Shown: in pieces, positions 26,305 to 35,387 of the stretch | Numbering within the stretch: position 1 is the stretch's first letter | How the letters are laid out: each line of letters opens with the position of its first letter | Assembly: GCF_012184385.1 (NCBI RefSeq) | Contig: NZ_VSRL01000037.1 | Span: 1 to 55,520 of the forward strand | Reading direction: 5' to 3' | Source of the DNA: Lentzea indica | GTDB taxonomy: Bacteria; Actinomycetota; Actinomycetes; Mycobacteriales; Pseudonocardiaceae | Length of the DNA: 55,520 bases | Position numbers and translations under genes: made by a program | Notes under the pieces: generated by a model | Seen by the model: the letters and a program-made list of their open reading frames with translations, nothing else | Databases searched by the model: none | Told to the model about the DNA's origin: nothing

Positions 26305-27570
26305 TCACGACAACGGGCACGTGGCCACGTCATTTGGCCTGGGCAAGGTCGCCGACTCCGGCGGCGCCACCCCGTCCAGCCACCGCTCCAGAGCAACGAA
26401 CGCCGAACGATGACAAGGCGCCAACGGCCGCAACCGATCCGGATAGGCGTCCACGAGCCCGTCGACGTGCGTGCCCTGCTCGATCCGGTAGTACCGGTGC
26501 AACCGGTCAGGCGTCATCGCGGCGTACACGTCCGAATCCTGGCTGATCGGGAGCAGCACGTCGTACGTCCCGTGCACCGTGATCAGCGGCCGTTTCACCT
26601 TGCCCGTCAAGTCGATCCGCGAAACCAACGGACCGGCTATGCGACGTCGCTCGGCATAGGAGTAGTCCGCGTCGCAGGCGGGCGTTCCCGAAGCGCAGAA
26701 CGGCACGCCGGCTTCCAAGGCGCCGTCGAACGCCGGATCGAACTCCTCGCGGTAGATCCGCTGGGTGAGGTCCCAGTAGTAGCGGTAGTGGTAGTCCCAC
26801 AAGAATTCCGTGCCGCCAGGAAAGCCTGCCGCGACCATCGCCGCGTGAGCCCCAGGATCGCCGGCGAGATGAGCCGGGTACGCGCGGAGCACGGGAGGCA
26901 GGAACGTCAACGGGTTCGGGCCGTCGACCGTCCACAGTGTCCCTTCCCAGTCGACGCCGCCGTCGTAGAGGTGCGGGCGGTTCTCCAGCTGCCATCGCAC
27001 GAGGTAGCCGCCGTTGGAGATGCCGGTGGCGATCGTCCGGCGCGGGGCGCGGCCGTAGCGTTGGGCGGCAACGGAACGGGCCGCGACGGTGAGCTGCGTG
27101 AAGCGGTGGTTCCACTCCTCCATCGCGCGGCCGTCGCGGTAGAACTGGACGCCGGTGTTGCCCTTGTCGGTGGACGCGAAGGCGTAGCCGCGGGAGAGGA
27201 CCCAGTCGGAGATGGCGCGGTCGTTGGCGTACTGCTCGCGCACGCCCGGCGCGCCGGTCACGACCAGGCCGCCGTTCCAGTGGTCCGGCAGCCTGAGCAC
27301 GAACTGCGAGTCGTGCCAGCCGTGATTGGTGTTGGTGCGGGACGTGTCCGGGAAGTAGCCGTCGATCTGGATTCCGGGAACGGCGGCGGGCACGGGCAAC
27401 GCGGCGCTCGTGAGGCCCGCCCAGTCGGCCGGGTCGGTGTGGCCGGTGGCCACGAGGCCGGTCGTGGTGAGGTCGGCCAGGCGGGCGACCTGCTGATGTT
27501 CGGCGCCGGGCACCGTCACCCCCGACGTCGGCGGGGTCAGCGAGAGTACGAGTACCAGCGGGAGCAACAT
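26305..27570 (-). CDS. Secreted alpha/beta hydrolase (tannase/feruloyl-esterase-like)
   Basis: 421 residues. A short Sec signal (MLLPLVLVLSLTPPTSG) starts the chain. The nucleophile elbow is GISNGGY (serine flanked as in tannase/poly-ester hydrolases), preceded by the FASTDKGNTG strand; the acid and histidine are probably in VHGTYDVLLP and EQGTHVDGL. Two Cys in FCASGTPACD may form a disulfide. It would cleave ester bonds outside the cell. The closest general group is tannase/feruloyl esterase, but substrate is uncertain. Its end is two bases from the preceding convergent gene. Confidence 0.75.
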   Translation of the reverse strand: MLLPLVLVLSLTPPTSGVTVPGAEHQQVARLADLTTTGLVATGHTDPADWAGLTSAALPVPAAVPGIQIDGYFPDTSRTNTNHGWHDSQFVLRLPDHWNGGLVVTGAPGVREQYANDRAISDWVLSRGYAFASTDKGNTGVQFYRDGRAMEEWNHRFTQLTVAARSVAAQRYGRAPRRTIATGISNGGYLVRWQLENRPHLYDGGVDWEGTLWTVDGPNPLTFLPPVLRAYPAHLAGDPGAHAAMVAAGFPGGTEFLWDYHYRYYWDLTQRIYREEFDPAFDGALEAGVPFCASGTPACDADYSYAERRRIAGPLVSRIDLTGKVKRPLITVHGTYDVLLPISQDSDVYAAMTPDRLHRYYRIEQGTHVDGLVDAYPDRLRPLAPCHRSAFVALERWLDGVAPPESATLPRPNDVATCPLS

Positions 27571-27581
27571 AGCTGGTCAAG

Positions 27582-27950
27582 CTAGTGACGGCGGCCCCTC
27601 GGCGACATGGTCGCGTCCCACACAAGGCCGGCTTTGAAGGTGGTGAAGCCGAACAGGTCCAGGACGCGGCGCACCTGGGGCTGGAGGCGGTGCAGGTCGA
27701 ACGACTTGCCGTTGTAGTGCGCGGCGCACAGCAGGAGCAGGAGGCTGCGCAGGCCGCTCGCGGACAGGAAGGTCACCTCGGCCAGGTCGATGGACACGCG
27801 GTCGGTGGCGGTGTCGGTGACGCCGGGCAGCACCGCGGCGAAGAACAGGTCGCAGGTCGTCACGTCCATCTCGCCCCGGCAGGTGGCCACGAAGCGGGTG
27901 CCCGAACGCTGCGTCCGCACGGCGAACGGGCTGGACTCACAGGCGGTCAT
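27582..27950 (-). CDS. STAS-domain protein (anti-sigma factor antagonist-like)
   Basis: 122 residues with a GAGG ribosome binding site. One STAS domain: FVATCRGEMDVTTCDLF, VSIDLAEVTFLSASGLRSLL; the Ser in SASG is where SpoIIAA-type proteins are phosphorylated by a kinase/anti-sigma factor. No kinase gene is adjacent. It lies 11 bases before the esterase start on the same strand. It probably takes part in a partner-switching cascade with a distant anti-sigma factor. Confidence 0.87.
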   Translation of the reverse strand: MTACESSPFAVRTQRSGTRFVATCRGEMDVTTCDLFFAAVLPGVTDTATDRVSIDLAEVTFLSASGLRSLLLLLCAAHYNGKSFDLHRLQPQVRRVLDLFGFTTFKAGLVWDATMSPRGRRH

Positions 27951-28046
27951 AGGACCTCACATCGGAGAACGGGACTTCACCTCACCGCACCGCGACACCG
28001 AGCGATAGCAGCGGAAGCGAACGCGCTACCGGGAAAGCGAAGCGCC

Positions 28047-28961
28047 TCAGCCTGACCGCAGGGTCTGCGACGGCAACACCCCGTAGGCCGCGCGGTAATG
28101 CGCGGCGAATACACCCGGACGGGCGTAACCCCACCGGGCGGCGATCGCCGTGACTGACCCGTTCGCAGTACGCAGGTCGGCATCAGCGCAGGAGAGTCGC
28201 ACGCGTCGGAGATACGCCATCGGCGTCATGTCGAGGTGACGGCGGAACGCGAGCTGTATCGCGCGGATGGACACGTGCGCGGCGTGCGCGATGTCGGCGG
28301 CGGTGACGTCCTTCGCGGCGTTGTCCTCTATGAACGCGATAGCGCGCCGCACGGTCTGAGGATGCGCATCACGACGATCCGCAACCGCTTCGTTGAGAGT
28401 GTTGTTCGGGAACGCAGCGAGCGTGGTGGCCACGAGCAGGCGCGTCGCATTCGCCACTACCAGCGGATGCTCCTCGAACAGAGGAAGTACCTCGTCACGC
28501 AGGTGCAGACACGTCGATCGCCACGCAGCAGCAGCACGCGGTGAGATCGGGCGACAACCCTCGAACCGGACGTTGTCGGCAACTTCGTCCACCACCGCCT
28601 GGCTCAACACGATCGCCGACGCCTCGGGGTCCTCGATCGCCGCCACCAACGGCCGATCAGGCGGCGCGCTGAGAAACACGTCCCCAGGCAACCAGACCCG
28701 GTCCTCACCGTCAGAACTGTGGCGGACCCGCCCGGACTCCACGTACCCGAACACGTAGTTGTGCAACGGCTCAGCAGTGGCCTTGAACCCGATGCGCCCG
28801 CCGACCCGGTCGAACCGGACCCGCCCGAACATCCGCGAGGTCATCCTCATCAGCGACCGGTCACGGCCGCCGTCGAGGCGAATCCGGCCGTAAGCCGCGC
28901 TGAGCACCTCGTGTGCCGCGGCCAAGTCAGTCACTTCGACGACCTGCTCCACGTGCTGCAC
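28047..28961 (-). CDS. AraC family transcriptional regulator
   Basis: 304 residues. The N-terminal 180 residues form a sensing cupin-like domain as in AraC_binding_2/ligand regulators (LHNYVFGYVESGRVRH, LPGDVFLSAPPDRPL). The C-terminal double helix-turn-helix is clear (AADIAHAAHVSIRAIQLAFR; TMPxx-type MTPMAYLRRVRL; GSVTAIAARWGYARPGVFAA). The ligand is unknown and no obvious target gene adjoins; a palindrome lies 16 bases upstream of the start. Confidence 0.9.
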   Translation of the reverse strand: MQHVEQVVEVTDLAAAHEVLSAAYGRIRLDGGRDRSLMRMTSRMFGRVRFDRVGGRIGFKATAEPLHNYVFGYVESGRVRHSSDGEDRVWLPGDVFLSAPPDRPLVAAIEDPEASAIVLSQAVVDEVADNVRFEGCRPISPRAAAAWRSTCLHLRDEVLPLFEEHPLVVANATRLLVATTLAAFPNNTLNEAVADRRDAHPQTVRRAIAFIEDNAAKDVTAADIAHAAHVSIRAIQLAFRRHLDMTPMAYLRRVRLSCADADLRTANGSVTAIAARWGYARPGVFAAHYRAAYGVLPSQTLRSG

Positions 28962-28977
28962 GATCCTCGCCCGTTCC

Positions 28978-28993
28978 GGCGATGTCCATCGCC
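28978..28993. promoter_or_regulatory. 7-bp palindrome upstream of the AraC regulator gene
   Basis: GGCGATG-TC-CATCGCC, perfect arms, lies 16-32 bases before the AraC start. It may be an operator or part of the leader. Confidence 0.35.
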
Positions 28994-29062
28994 AGGACGG
29001 TCGTTTCCTCTGACACGGTCCAGCGCCCGGAGGACGTCTTGGCCGGGAAGGCGTTGCAGGCA

Positions 29063-29098
29063 GGCGGAACGTTCTCGAACCCTGCAGAGCGTTCCGCC
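29063..29098 (-). terminator. Stem-loop after the SGNH hydrolase gene
   Basis: Perfect 9-bp arms GGCGGAACG (29063-29071) and CGTTCCGCC (29090-29098) with an 18-base loop, beginning 12 bases past the SGNH stop. The position fits a terminator without a U-tract. Confidence 0.5.
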
Positions 29099-29110
29099 GC
29101 CATCAACTCA

Positions 29111-29980
29111 CTAGGCCCGGACGAGCGAAGCCAGTGCCGTCTGACCCTGCTGGTTCGGGTGGAACACGGCCTCCGGCCCCTCCTGGCCCGGTGCCAGCGC
29201 GTCGAACCCACGCAGGAACGGGGTTCCCGCCTCGCACAGGGCGTGGCCCTCGAACGTGCCGGGGCGGGAGAACGGGCTGGTGTAGGTGGCGAAGACGCCC
29301 TTGCGGAACGCCGCGGTCACGGCGGAGCGAAGCGTGGCGTCGAGGCCGTCGGCCACCCTGTTGCCCTCGCGGCGTTCCGCGGTGGTGAGGATGCCTTCGC
29401 CGCAGATCGGGTCGAGGGTCGCACCGGGAGGGTTGTCCGAAGTGGACACCTGGCGGCCGTAGCCCACGAGGACGATGCGCGCGTTCGGGCTGCGCTTGTC
29501 GATCTCGGTGAGCAGGGCCGTGACGTTGCGGCCCATCTGCGGCAGCTTCGCCAGAATCGCCTCGGTCGGGGCGCCGGTGCAGTCCGCCTGGATGCACGTG
29601 CCGCCGTAGGCCGCGTAGTCGATGTCGTTGGTGCCGACGGTGAGCAGCACGAGGCTGGTGTCGCGCTTCAACGCGTCGAGCTGGGCAGGGCGGTCCTTGA
29701 ACGGGACGGCGAAGTCGGCGGTGGCGGCGCCGCTGCAGCTCACGTTCGCGAACGAGCCGAGCCTGCCCGCGGCGCGCAGGCGGGCGGCCACCTGTTCGCC
29801 GTAGGAGTTGTTGCTGCGCCAGCAGTTGCCGGCGGTTCCGTCCTGATAGGCGCCCGCTCCCGTGCCGGACGCGTAGGAGTCGCCGAGCACCACGAGCGAC
29901 GTGGAAGCCGTGGCGTTCGCCGTGGGAGCGATGCCAAGAGCAGCCAGCACTGCGGTGAGGACAACGATCGTTCTTTTCAC
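29111..29980 (-). CDS. Secreted SGNH/GDSL hydrolase
   Basis: 289 residues; GTG start after GGGGG. A signal peptide (KRTIVVLTAVLAALGIAPTA) precedes block I, LVVLGDSYASGTGAG, with the catalytic Ser. Block II Gly is in FANVSCSGAATADF, block III is LLTVGTNDIDYA, and block V is probably VFHPNQQGQ with His. This SEST-like family contains secreted lipases, esterases and acyl hydrolases of actinomycetes. Four or more Cys suggest disulfides. Confidence 0.9.
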   Translation of the reverse strand: MKRTIVVLTAVLAALGIAPTANATASTSLVVLGDSYASGTGAGAYQDGTAGNCWRSNNSYGEQVAARLRAAGRLGSFANVSCSGAATADFAVPFKDRPAQLDALKRDTSLVLLTVGTNDIDYAAYGGTCIQADCTGAPTEAILAKLPQMGRNVTALLTEIDKRSPNARIVLVGYGRQVSTSDNPPGATLDPICGEGILTTAERREGNRVADGLDATLRSAVTAAFRKGVFATYTSPFSRPGTFEGHALCEAGTPFLRGFDALAPGQEGPEAVFHPNQQGQTALASLVRA

Positions 29981-30052
29981 AGAACCCCCAATGTTGATGT
30001 TGTTCCGTCACCATCCTGCACCAAGCACCACATCGCGCGCCGCCAAACGAGA

Positions 30053-30058
30053 TACCGT
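30053..30058 (+). promoter_or_regulatory. Candidate leaderless -10 for the cysteine hydrolase gene
   Basis: TACCGT, then six bases, then ATG 30065, with no Shine-Dalgarno between. Confidence 0.4.
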
Positions 30059-30064
30059 GGCCGG

Positions 30065-30598
30065 ATGAAGGCGGCACTGGTGATCGTCGACGTGCAAGAG
30101 GTGCTGATCCCGGTCGTGTGGCGGGGAACAGAGCTCGCGGACCGGATCGCCGTGCTCGCGACCAAAGCGCGTGACCGTGGAGTGCCGGTCGTCGCGCTGC
30201 AACAGGTCGGCGGCGAGATGTTCGACCCTGCGAAGCCGGGAACGCGGCTCGCCGGGCGTCTCCGGCTCCAGCCCTCGGACACCGTGATCCAGAAGACCGC
30301 GACGGACGGTTTCTACCGCAGCGACCTCGAAGCCTTCCTCAGGAGCCAGAACGTCGACACCATCGTGCTGACCGGAGTGGCCACCGACTACTGCGTCGAC
30401 GCGACCGCGCGGTCAGCCGTGAGCCACGGGTTCGACGTGGTGCTGGTCGAGGACGGGCACGCGCCGGTCCGCCACGGCGATGAGGAGGCCGGGCTCAGCG
30501 CCGAGCAGATCATCGCGCGGCACAACCGGCTCCTCCGCACCGCCGTCCACCCTGGAGGAACGATCCAGTTGCGACCGGCGACCCAAGTATTTGACTGA
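30065..30598 (+). CDS. Isochorismatase-family cysteine hydrolase
   Basis: 177 residues from ATG 30065; the longer open frame upstream is antisense to the SGNH gene. Core motifs are ALVIVDVQEVLIPV (with catalytic Asp), IQKTATDGFYRS (Lys), and VLTGVATDYCVDATARSAV, containing the nucleophilic Cys. Members hydrolyse amides or isochorismate-like ethers (nicotinamidase, N-carbamoyl amidases). The substrate cannot be read from context. Appears monocistronic. Confidence 0.9.
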   Translation: MKAALVIVDVQEVLIPVVWRGTELADRIAVLATKARDRGVPVVALQQVGGEMFDPAKPGTRLAGRLRLQPSDTVIQKTATDGFYRSDLEAFLRSQNVDTIVLTGVATDYCVDATARSAVSHGFDVVLVEDGHAPVRHGDEEAGLSAEQIIARHNRLLRTAVHPGGTIQLRPATQVFD

Positions 30599-30673
30599 AA
30601 GTCAACAAAACCCCCTGACGTGACGTTCGATGGATGACACGATCCGCCGAACGGTTCGTCTCTTAGGGGGAAT

Positions 30674-32999
30674 ATGGGAACCTCAGGCAGACCCTGGCGT
30701 AGCGCCGGGGCACTCGTCGCTGCGCTCGTCGCAGGTCTCGCGGTGGTACCTGGCACCGCGAACGCCGCCCAGCAACCGAGCAGGGCCACGCTCACGCCTG
30801 CTGAATGGGTCACCACGGACTCCAAGCAGCCGTACAAGTCGATCACGACCGGAGACGCCCGCGTAGGGGCCTGGCGTGACGACAAGCACCACATCGGCAA
30901 GTCCTACTTCACGTTCGACATCACACGGTTCAAGAGCACGCAGCTGTTCACGGCATCGCTGCGCACGCCGGAGAAGGCCGCGAACGACTGCACGAAGCCG
31001 CGTTCGACGCAGCTGTGGGTCGTGAAGCCGCAGGACAACATCACCTGGGCGCACCAGCCGTGGGAGATCACGAACGTCGCCCCCACCGCGAACGAGGACT
31101 GCGTCTCGCCGTGGGTCACCTGGAACGTCGCCGAGCCGATCAAGAAGGCGCTCGAGCGAGGCAAGACGGAGATCACGTTCGCGCTCCGGATCGCCGAGCA
31201 GTTCCAAGGCAAGGTCGAGTACGGCCGCACCTACGACTCCGCGGCGGTGCTGAGCACGACGTTCAACACGCCGCCCGGTGTCCCGACCGATCTGAAGGTC
31301 GGGAACGGAACCTGTGACGCCGCAACGAACTTCCACTACGAAGCGCAGCCGGCGGTGTCGGCGATCGTGCACGACGCCGACGGCACGTACGGACTGGAAG
31401 GACGGCTCGCGTTCTGGCCCGTCGCCACACCGGAGCAGCGCGTCGAGACCGGACCGCTGTTGGCAGGCAACGGTTCCGTGAGCGGCTGGTTCCCCGCCGG
31501 CATGGTCGTGGACGGTGGCGTCTACGCGTTCGCCGCTCGCACCGAGGACGGCTTCGTCAACTCCGCGTGGTCCGCGCCGTGCCAGTTCACCGCCGACTTC
31601 ACCCCGCCCGCCACGACGCCGGCGATCTCGTCGACGACCTACCGCGAGAACGGTGGCCCGCCCGGTGACGGCGGTCAGGGTCTTGCGGGTGACTTCACCT
31701 TCGACGCCAAGGGCGACAAGGACATCATCGCGTTCGAGTACAGCGGGCTGGGCATCGGCAGCGGCCGGGTCAACGCGGACGCGCCCGGCGGCAAGGCCAC
31801 GATCACCGTCACGCCGGCCACGGACGGGCCGGTGGTCCATCTCGGTGAAGGGCATCGACAGGGCCGGTCACCGTTCGCCTGGCGCGGACTACCGGTACTG
31901 GGTGCGCACGACCGCGCCGTCCGTGCAGCTTCCGCTCTTCGAGATCGGCTTGCCGCGCGAGATCGTGTTCACCGCCAACCAGGACGGCGCATCGCAGTTC
32001 GTCTACAAGATCGACGACGGCGCGGAGCAGACCGTGCCCGTCGGCGAGGACCGCACGGGACGCAAGACGCTGTCCTTCCTCGAACCGGGCCAGGACAGGC
32101 ACGACCTCAAGGTCTGGACCGTCAACGCCGCCGGAGCGAAGTCCGGCACCTCGCAGCGATCCTTCACGGTCAACCAACTGCGGCCGTGGGTGGACGTCGA
32201 CCCGTGGGACGGGCTCGTCGGCGAGAAGCGCACGTTCACCGTGACGCCGAACCGGACCGGTGTCGTGTCCTACGTGTACAAGGTCGGTGACGAAGCCGAG
32301 AAGCAGCTGCCCGCCAACGCGGACGGGTCGCTGACGTTCGAGTACACGCCCACGAGGAAGGGCGACTTCATCGTGCGGGTGGCCAGCCTCAACGCCGCCG
32401 GCGTGCGCTCGGGCTGGGGCGAGACCGAGATCCTCGCCGAGGCTCCGGCACCGGAAGTGACGAGCAACGACTACAAGTACGAACCGGGCGGCGCACCTGG
32501 CCAGGCCGGCACGTTCACGTTCTCGTCGCCGCGGCTGCCGGTCGTGTCGTACAAGTACAACTTCGACGACGAGCCGTGGCAGACCACCACGGGCACGCAG
32601 GTCCAGTGGACGCCCAAGAAGCCGGGTCACCACTACCTGCACGTGCGCGGTGTGACCGCGGACGGTGAGGAAACCGACGAACGGTCGTACCTTTTTCAGG
32701 TGAAGCCTGCGCTTCCCACCGTGACGAGCCCGCAGTTCCCGGACGGCGGCCCCGTGACGGCACGGCCGGGTGAACCGATCGAGTTCGTGGTGACGCCGAC
32801 GTTGCCGGGTTCGCACGAGGTCCTGTGGAGCATTTCGTGGGGCCAGACGCAGGTCGCACCTGTCGGTGAGGACGGCAAGGCCCGATTCACACACACGGTG
32901 TCGTCCAGCTCGTCGTTCTACCTGACCGTGTCGAGCAGGACGCCTGATGGCGTCGTGTCCGGCACCGTCGAGCGTTCGTACTTCGTGCCGCAGCAGTGA
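30674..32999 (+). pseudogene. Secreted DNRLRE-type multidomain exoprotein, frameshifted
   Basis: Starts at ATG 30674 after AGGGGG. A signal peptide (GALVAALVAGLAVVPGTANA) is followed by a DNRLRE domain (RVGAWRDDKHHIGKSYFTFD, with WVTWNVAEPIKKAL), then fibronectin/Ig-like repeats (PGVPTDLKVGNG, TPPATTPAISSTTYRENGG). The frame breaks at 31837-31838, where one extra C separates DGPVV from ISVKGIDRAGHRSPGADYRY; the second frame runs on to 32999 with at least five more Ig-like modules. Removing one base gives a 774-residue surface or secreted protein. DNRLRE proteins are typically cell-wall-associated and may carry toxin-like or adhesive repeats. Confidence 0.78.
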
Positions 33000-33004
33000 G
33001 GTGA

Positions 33005-33038
33005 CGGTGGCCCGCCGGCGAACACCGGCGGGCCACCG
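33005..33038. terminator. Bidirectional terminator hairpin
   Basis: Perfect 14-bp arms 33005-33018 and 33025-33038 with a six-base loop lie between the converging ends of the exoprotein gene and the deaminase gene, so it can stop both transcripts. Confidence 0.75.
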
Positions 33039-33041
33039 GTC

Positions 33042-34043
33042 TCACACCGCCGCGAGAACCGCCGCGATCTCCTCCAGCAACGGGGTCTTGCGGGGGTTGG
33101 GCAGGAACGAGGCCAGCACGGCGTTCTCCGCCAGCCTCGCCACATCGGCGTGTCCGAGATCGAGCGCCGTGGCCACCGCCAGGTACTCACCTTCCAGCGT
33201 GGCACCGAAGAACGGCGGGTCGTCGGTGTTCAAGGTGACCACCACACCGCCGTCGAGCATCTGGCGCACGGGATGCGCCCCGATCGACGCCACCTGCTGC
33301 GTGCGGACGTTCGACGTCGGGCACACCTCCAGCGGAATCCCTTTCAGCGCAAGGTGTTCCAGCAGGGCCGGATCCTCTACGCAGCTCGTGCCGTGCCCGA
33401 TCCGCTCAGCCTTGAGATCCCGCAGCGCGGACCAGATGGTCTCAGGGCCGCTGGTCTCCCCCGCGTGCGGCACGCAATGAAGTCCCGCATCCCTTGCGGC
33501 GTCGAAGAAGGGCGCGAACTGGGCGCGGCCGACGCCGGCCTCGGGACCGCCGAGACCGAAAGAGACCAAGCCCTCCGGACGGTTCAACGCGAACGCCAGT
33601 GTCTCTCGCGCAGCGGGAAGACCTTTCTCGCCCGGAATGTCGAAGCACCAGGCCAGCTCGACGCCGATGCCCGCAGCGATCGCCCGGCCGGATTCGAGCC
33701 CCGCAAGGACTTCGTCCCCCGGCATACCGTCGGTCATGTGGTTGTAGGGCGTCACGGTGACCTCGGCGTACCGGACGTTCTGCCGGGCCAGCTCGCGAGC
33801 CAGGCCGACGACGAGGGTGTGGATGTCGTCGCGGCCCTTCAGCATCGACTGCACCGCCCAGTACACCTTCAGGAAGTGGTCGAAGTCCCGGAACGTGTAG
33901 AAGCGCTCCAGCTCGTCCCGGTCGGCCGGCACCCCGGCCTCCGGGTGACGGCGAGCGAGCTCCAGAACGGTGTCGATGCCGGCCGAGCCGACGAGGTGGA
34001 CGTGCAGCTCCACCTTGGGCAGTGCGCGGATGAACGAGTGCAT
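33042..34043 (-). CDS. add: Adenosine deaminase-family purine deaminase
   Basis: 333 residues, the normal length. Metal ligands and catalytic residues are in place: HVHL (residues 14-17), PHAGET, ERIGHGTSC, and VTLNTDDPPFF. The family deaminates adenosine to inosine; related members act on adenine or aminodeoxyfutalosine. The stretch around HVHLVGS and FDIPGEKGL does not decide among them, so the symbol is tentative. Its ribosome binding site AGGGAG lies in the 3' arm of a hairpin at 34050-34104, and a 20-codon ORF precedes it, which suggests translational attenuation. Confidence 0.85.
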   Translation of the reverse strand: MHSFIRALPKVELHVHLVGSAGIDTVLELARRHPEAGVPADRDELERFYTFRDFDHFLKVYWAVQSMLKGRDDIHTLVVGLARELARQNVRYAEVTVTPYNHMTDGMPGDEVLAGLESGRAIAAGIGVELAWCFDIPGEKGLPAARETLAFALNRPEGLVSFGLGGPEAGVGRAQFAPFFDAARDAGLHCVPHAGETSGPETIWSALRDLKAERIGHGTSCVEDPALLEHLALKGIPLEVCPTSNVRTQQVASIGAHPVRQMLDGGVVVTLNTDDPPFFGATLEGEYLAVATALDLGHADVARLAENAVLASFLPNPRKTPLLEEIAAVLAAV

Positions 34044-34049
34044 GGCAAA

Positions 34050-34104
34050 GCTCCCTGAGAAAGCGGTGAAGGGTGTCGGGAAGAGAACAGGCGACTCAGG
34101 GAGC
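34050..34104 (-). promoter_or_regulatory. Hairpin hiding the deaminase ribosome binding site (attenuator-like)
   Basis: Perfect 10-bp arms 34104-34095 and 34059-34050 in the deaminase leader. The 3' arm CTCAGGGAGC carries the AGGGAG that lies seven bases before the ATG at 34043. The 5' arm contains the TGA stop of the leader ORF, so a translating ribosome would open the hairpin. Confidence 0.55.
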
Positions 34105-34158
34105 GAGGTCGCCGCGTTCGGTGTCAGCGCCGTAGAGCGGCAGCTTGAAGTCCGGCAC
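34096..34158 (-). CDS. Candidate 20-residue leader peptide of the deaminase gene
   Basis: Reads MPDFKLPLYGADTERGDLAP from GTG 34158. TACGTT lies seven bases upstream (34171-34166) with no Shine-Dalgarno, as for leaderless actinobacterial transcripts. Its stop codon falls in the 5' arm of the hairpin. No run of repeated codons reveals a sensed amino acid. It could be a chance ORF; no homology can be claimed. Confidence 0.4.
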   Translation of the reverse strand: MPDFKLPLYGADTERGDLAP

Positions 34159-34201
34159 GAACGTCAACGTAGCAGTGGGCGGACGGACCAGCACAGCGAA
34201 T

Positions 34202-35266
34202 TCACGAGTCCAGGACGTCGGCGACGCACGCCAGGTAGAGCTTCAAGGCGACCCGCGCGTCGCGCACCTTCAACCCGGCCTCCTCGATCTTGCCCAGCCG
34301 GTAGATCAACGTGTTGCGGTGGATGCTCAACGCCGCCGCGGCCCGCACCAGGTTGAACCCGCTCTCGCACCACTCCACGATCGTCAGCCGCAGCACCGGC
34401 CAGTCGGGCTGCTCCCGCAACGACCCGATCAACGCCCGCACCAGCCGTGAACGTGCACCGGAAGCCGCGACGAGCTCGTGCACCCGCAGATCGTCGATGT
34501 GCACGACCCGTGGCGAGCCCGGCAACCTGGCCGCGAGGTACCGCGCGGTCGAGGCGTCCACATAGGAATCGTGCAGCGCTGGCACTCCGCAGGCACGCCC
34601 GCCCACGCCGACCGAGCACTCCGGATCGATCGGCGGAATCGAGCCGTTGTCCTTGTGCAGAACCACAAAACGCCCGGAGCCACCTCGCCCGATCACGTCC
34701 TGCGGATCGTCGAAGGCCTTCCGCAACCGTCGCAGCACCGACGCGGGTTCGGCCGAGGTCTCCACGACCACCGCGACGCGCGGCAGCCGCAGATCGTAGC
34801 CGAGATCGTCGCCGCGCAACGTCAGCATCCCCGGATCCGCCGTCGCCGGGTCGAAGTGCGCCACGTCGCGCAGCAGGTCCTCGACGGCCTTCTCGCGGAA
34901 CAGCCGGGACGACAGGAGAACGGACTCGCGCAGCAGGATCTCGGTCTGGTTGCGCACCAACCGGCCGAAGCGTTCGACCTGGTCCGGCGAACCGGTGATG
35001 CCGACGGTGCCGACCGCCTCGCCGTTCAGAACGAGCGGCAGGGTGATGCCGGGTTCGACGCCCGACAGGCGGCGCGCGGCCTCCGGGTCGTGGCTCATCG
35101 CCCGCACCTGCCGCACGACCTCGACGGACGCCTCGTGGAACGACCCGACGCGGCCGGGATCGCCGCTGCCGATCACGACACCGTCGCGATCCGTGATCAG
35201 CACGTTGAACCCGATGATCGCGCTCGTGTCGGCCGCGATCTCCTGAGCGATCGATCCGGTCAGCAC
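34202..35266 (-). CDS. CdaR/PucR-type transcriptional regulator
   Basis: 354 residues from GTG 35266, which follows TACGAT by six bases (leaderless pattern); the open frame upstream to 35506 is antisense to the divergent transporter gene. An N-terminal sugar-diacid-recognition domain is seen (SIAQEIAADTSAIIGFNVLI, GDPGRVGSFHEASVEVVRQV), then a GGDEF-like middle, then a PucR C-terminal helix-turn-helix (GFNLVRAAAALSIHRNTLIY). It faces the amino-acid transporter and oxidase genes across 121 bases and probably controls them. Confidence 0.88.
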   Translation of the reverse strand: MLTGSIAQEIAADTSAIIGFNVLITDRDGVVIGSGDPGRVGSFHEASVEVVRQVRAMSHDPEAARRLSGVEPGITLPLVLNGEAVGTVGITGSPDQVERFGRLVRNQTEILLRESVLLSSRLFREKAVEDLLRDVAHFDPATADPGMLTLRGDDLGYDLRLPRVAVVVETSAEPASVLRRLRKAFDDPQDVIGRGGSGRFVVLHKDNGSIPPIDPECSVGVGGRACGVPALHDSYVDASTARYLAARLPGSPRVVHIDDLRVHELVAASGARSRLVRALIGSLREQPDWPVLRLTIVEWCESGFNLVRAAAALSIHRNTLIYRLGKIEEAGLKVRDARVALKLYLACVADVLDS

Positions 35267-35289
35267 GTACGAATCGTACGACCACAGCA

Positions 35290-35316
35290 GGTCAATTGCG
35301 GCTAAGTTCCGGTCAA
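35290..35316. promoter_or_regulatory. Two GGTCAA direct repeats in the regulator/transporter intergenic region
   Basis: GGTCAA at 35290-35295 and at 35311-35316 are spaced 21 bases apart, two helical turns; a related GTGACC follows at 35325. They may be binding sites of the CdaR-like regulator. Confidence 0.35.
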
Positions 35317-35387
35317 GGCGTCCAGTGACCTTAGGCCAATGCGGGCTTACGGTGTGTCCCACCTCATAGCCAGTAAGGACGTGTGCC

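Noticed and set aside
28913-30064. Plus-strand extension upstream of the cysteine hydrolase
   Set aside because: It is antisense to the SGNH hydrolase; the true start is ATG 30065 with a leaderless -10.
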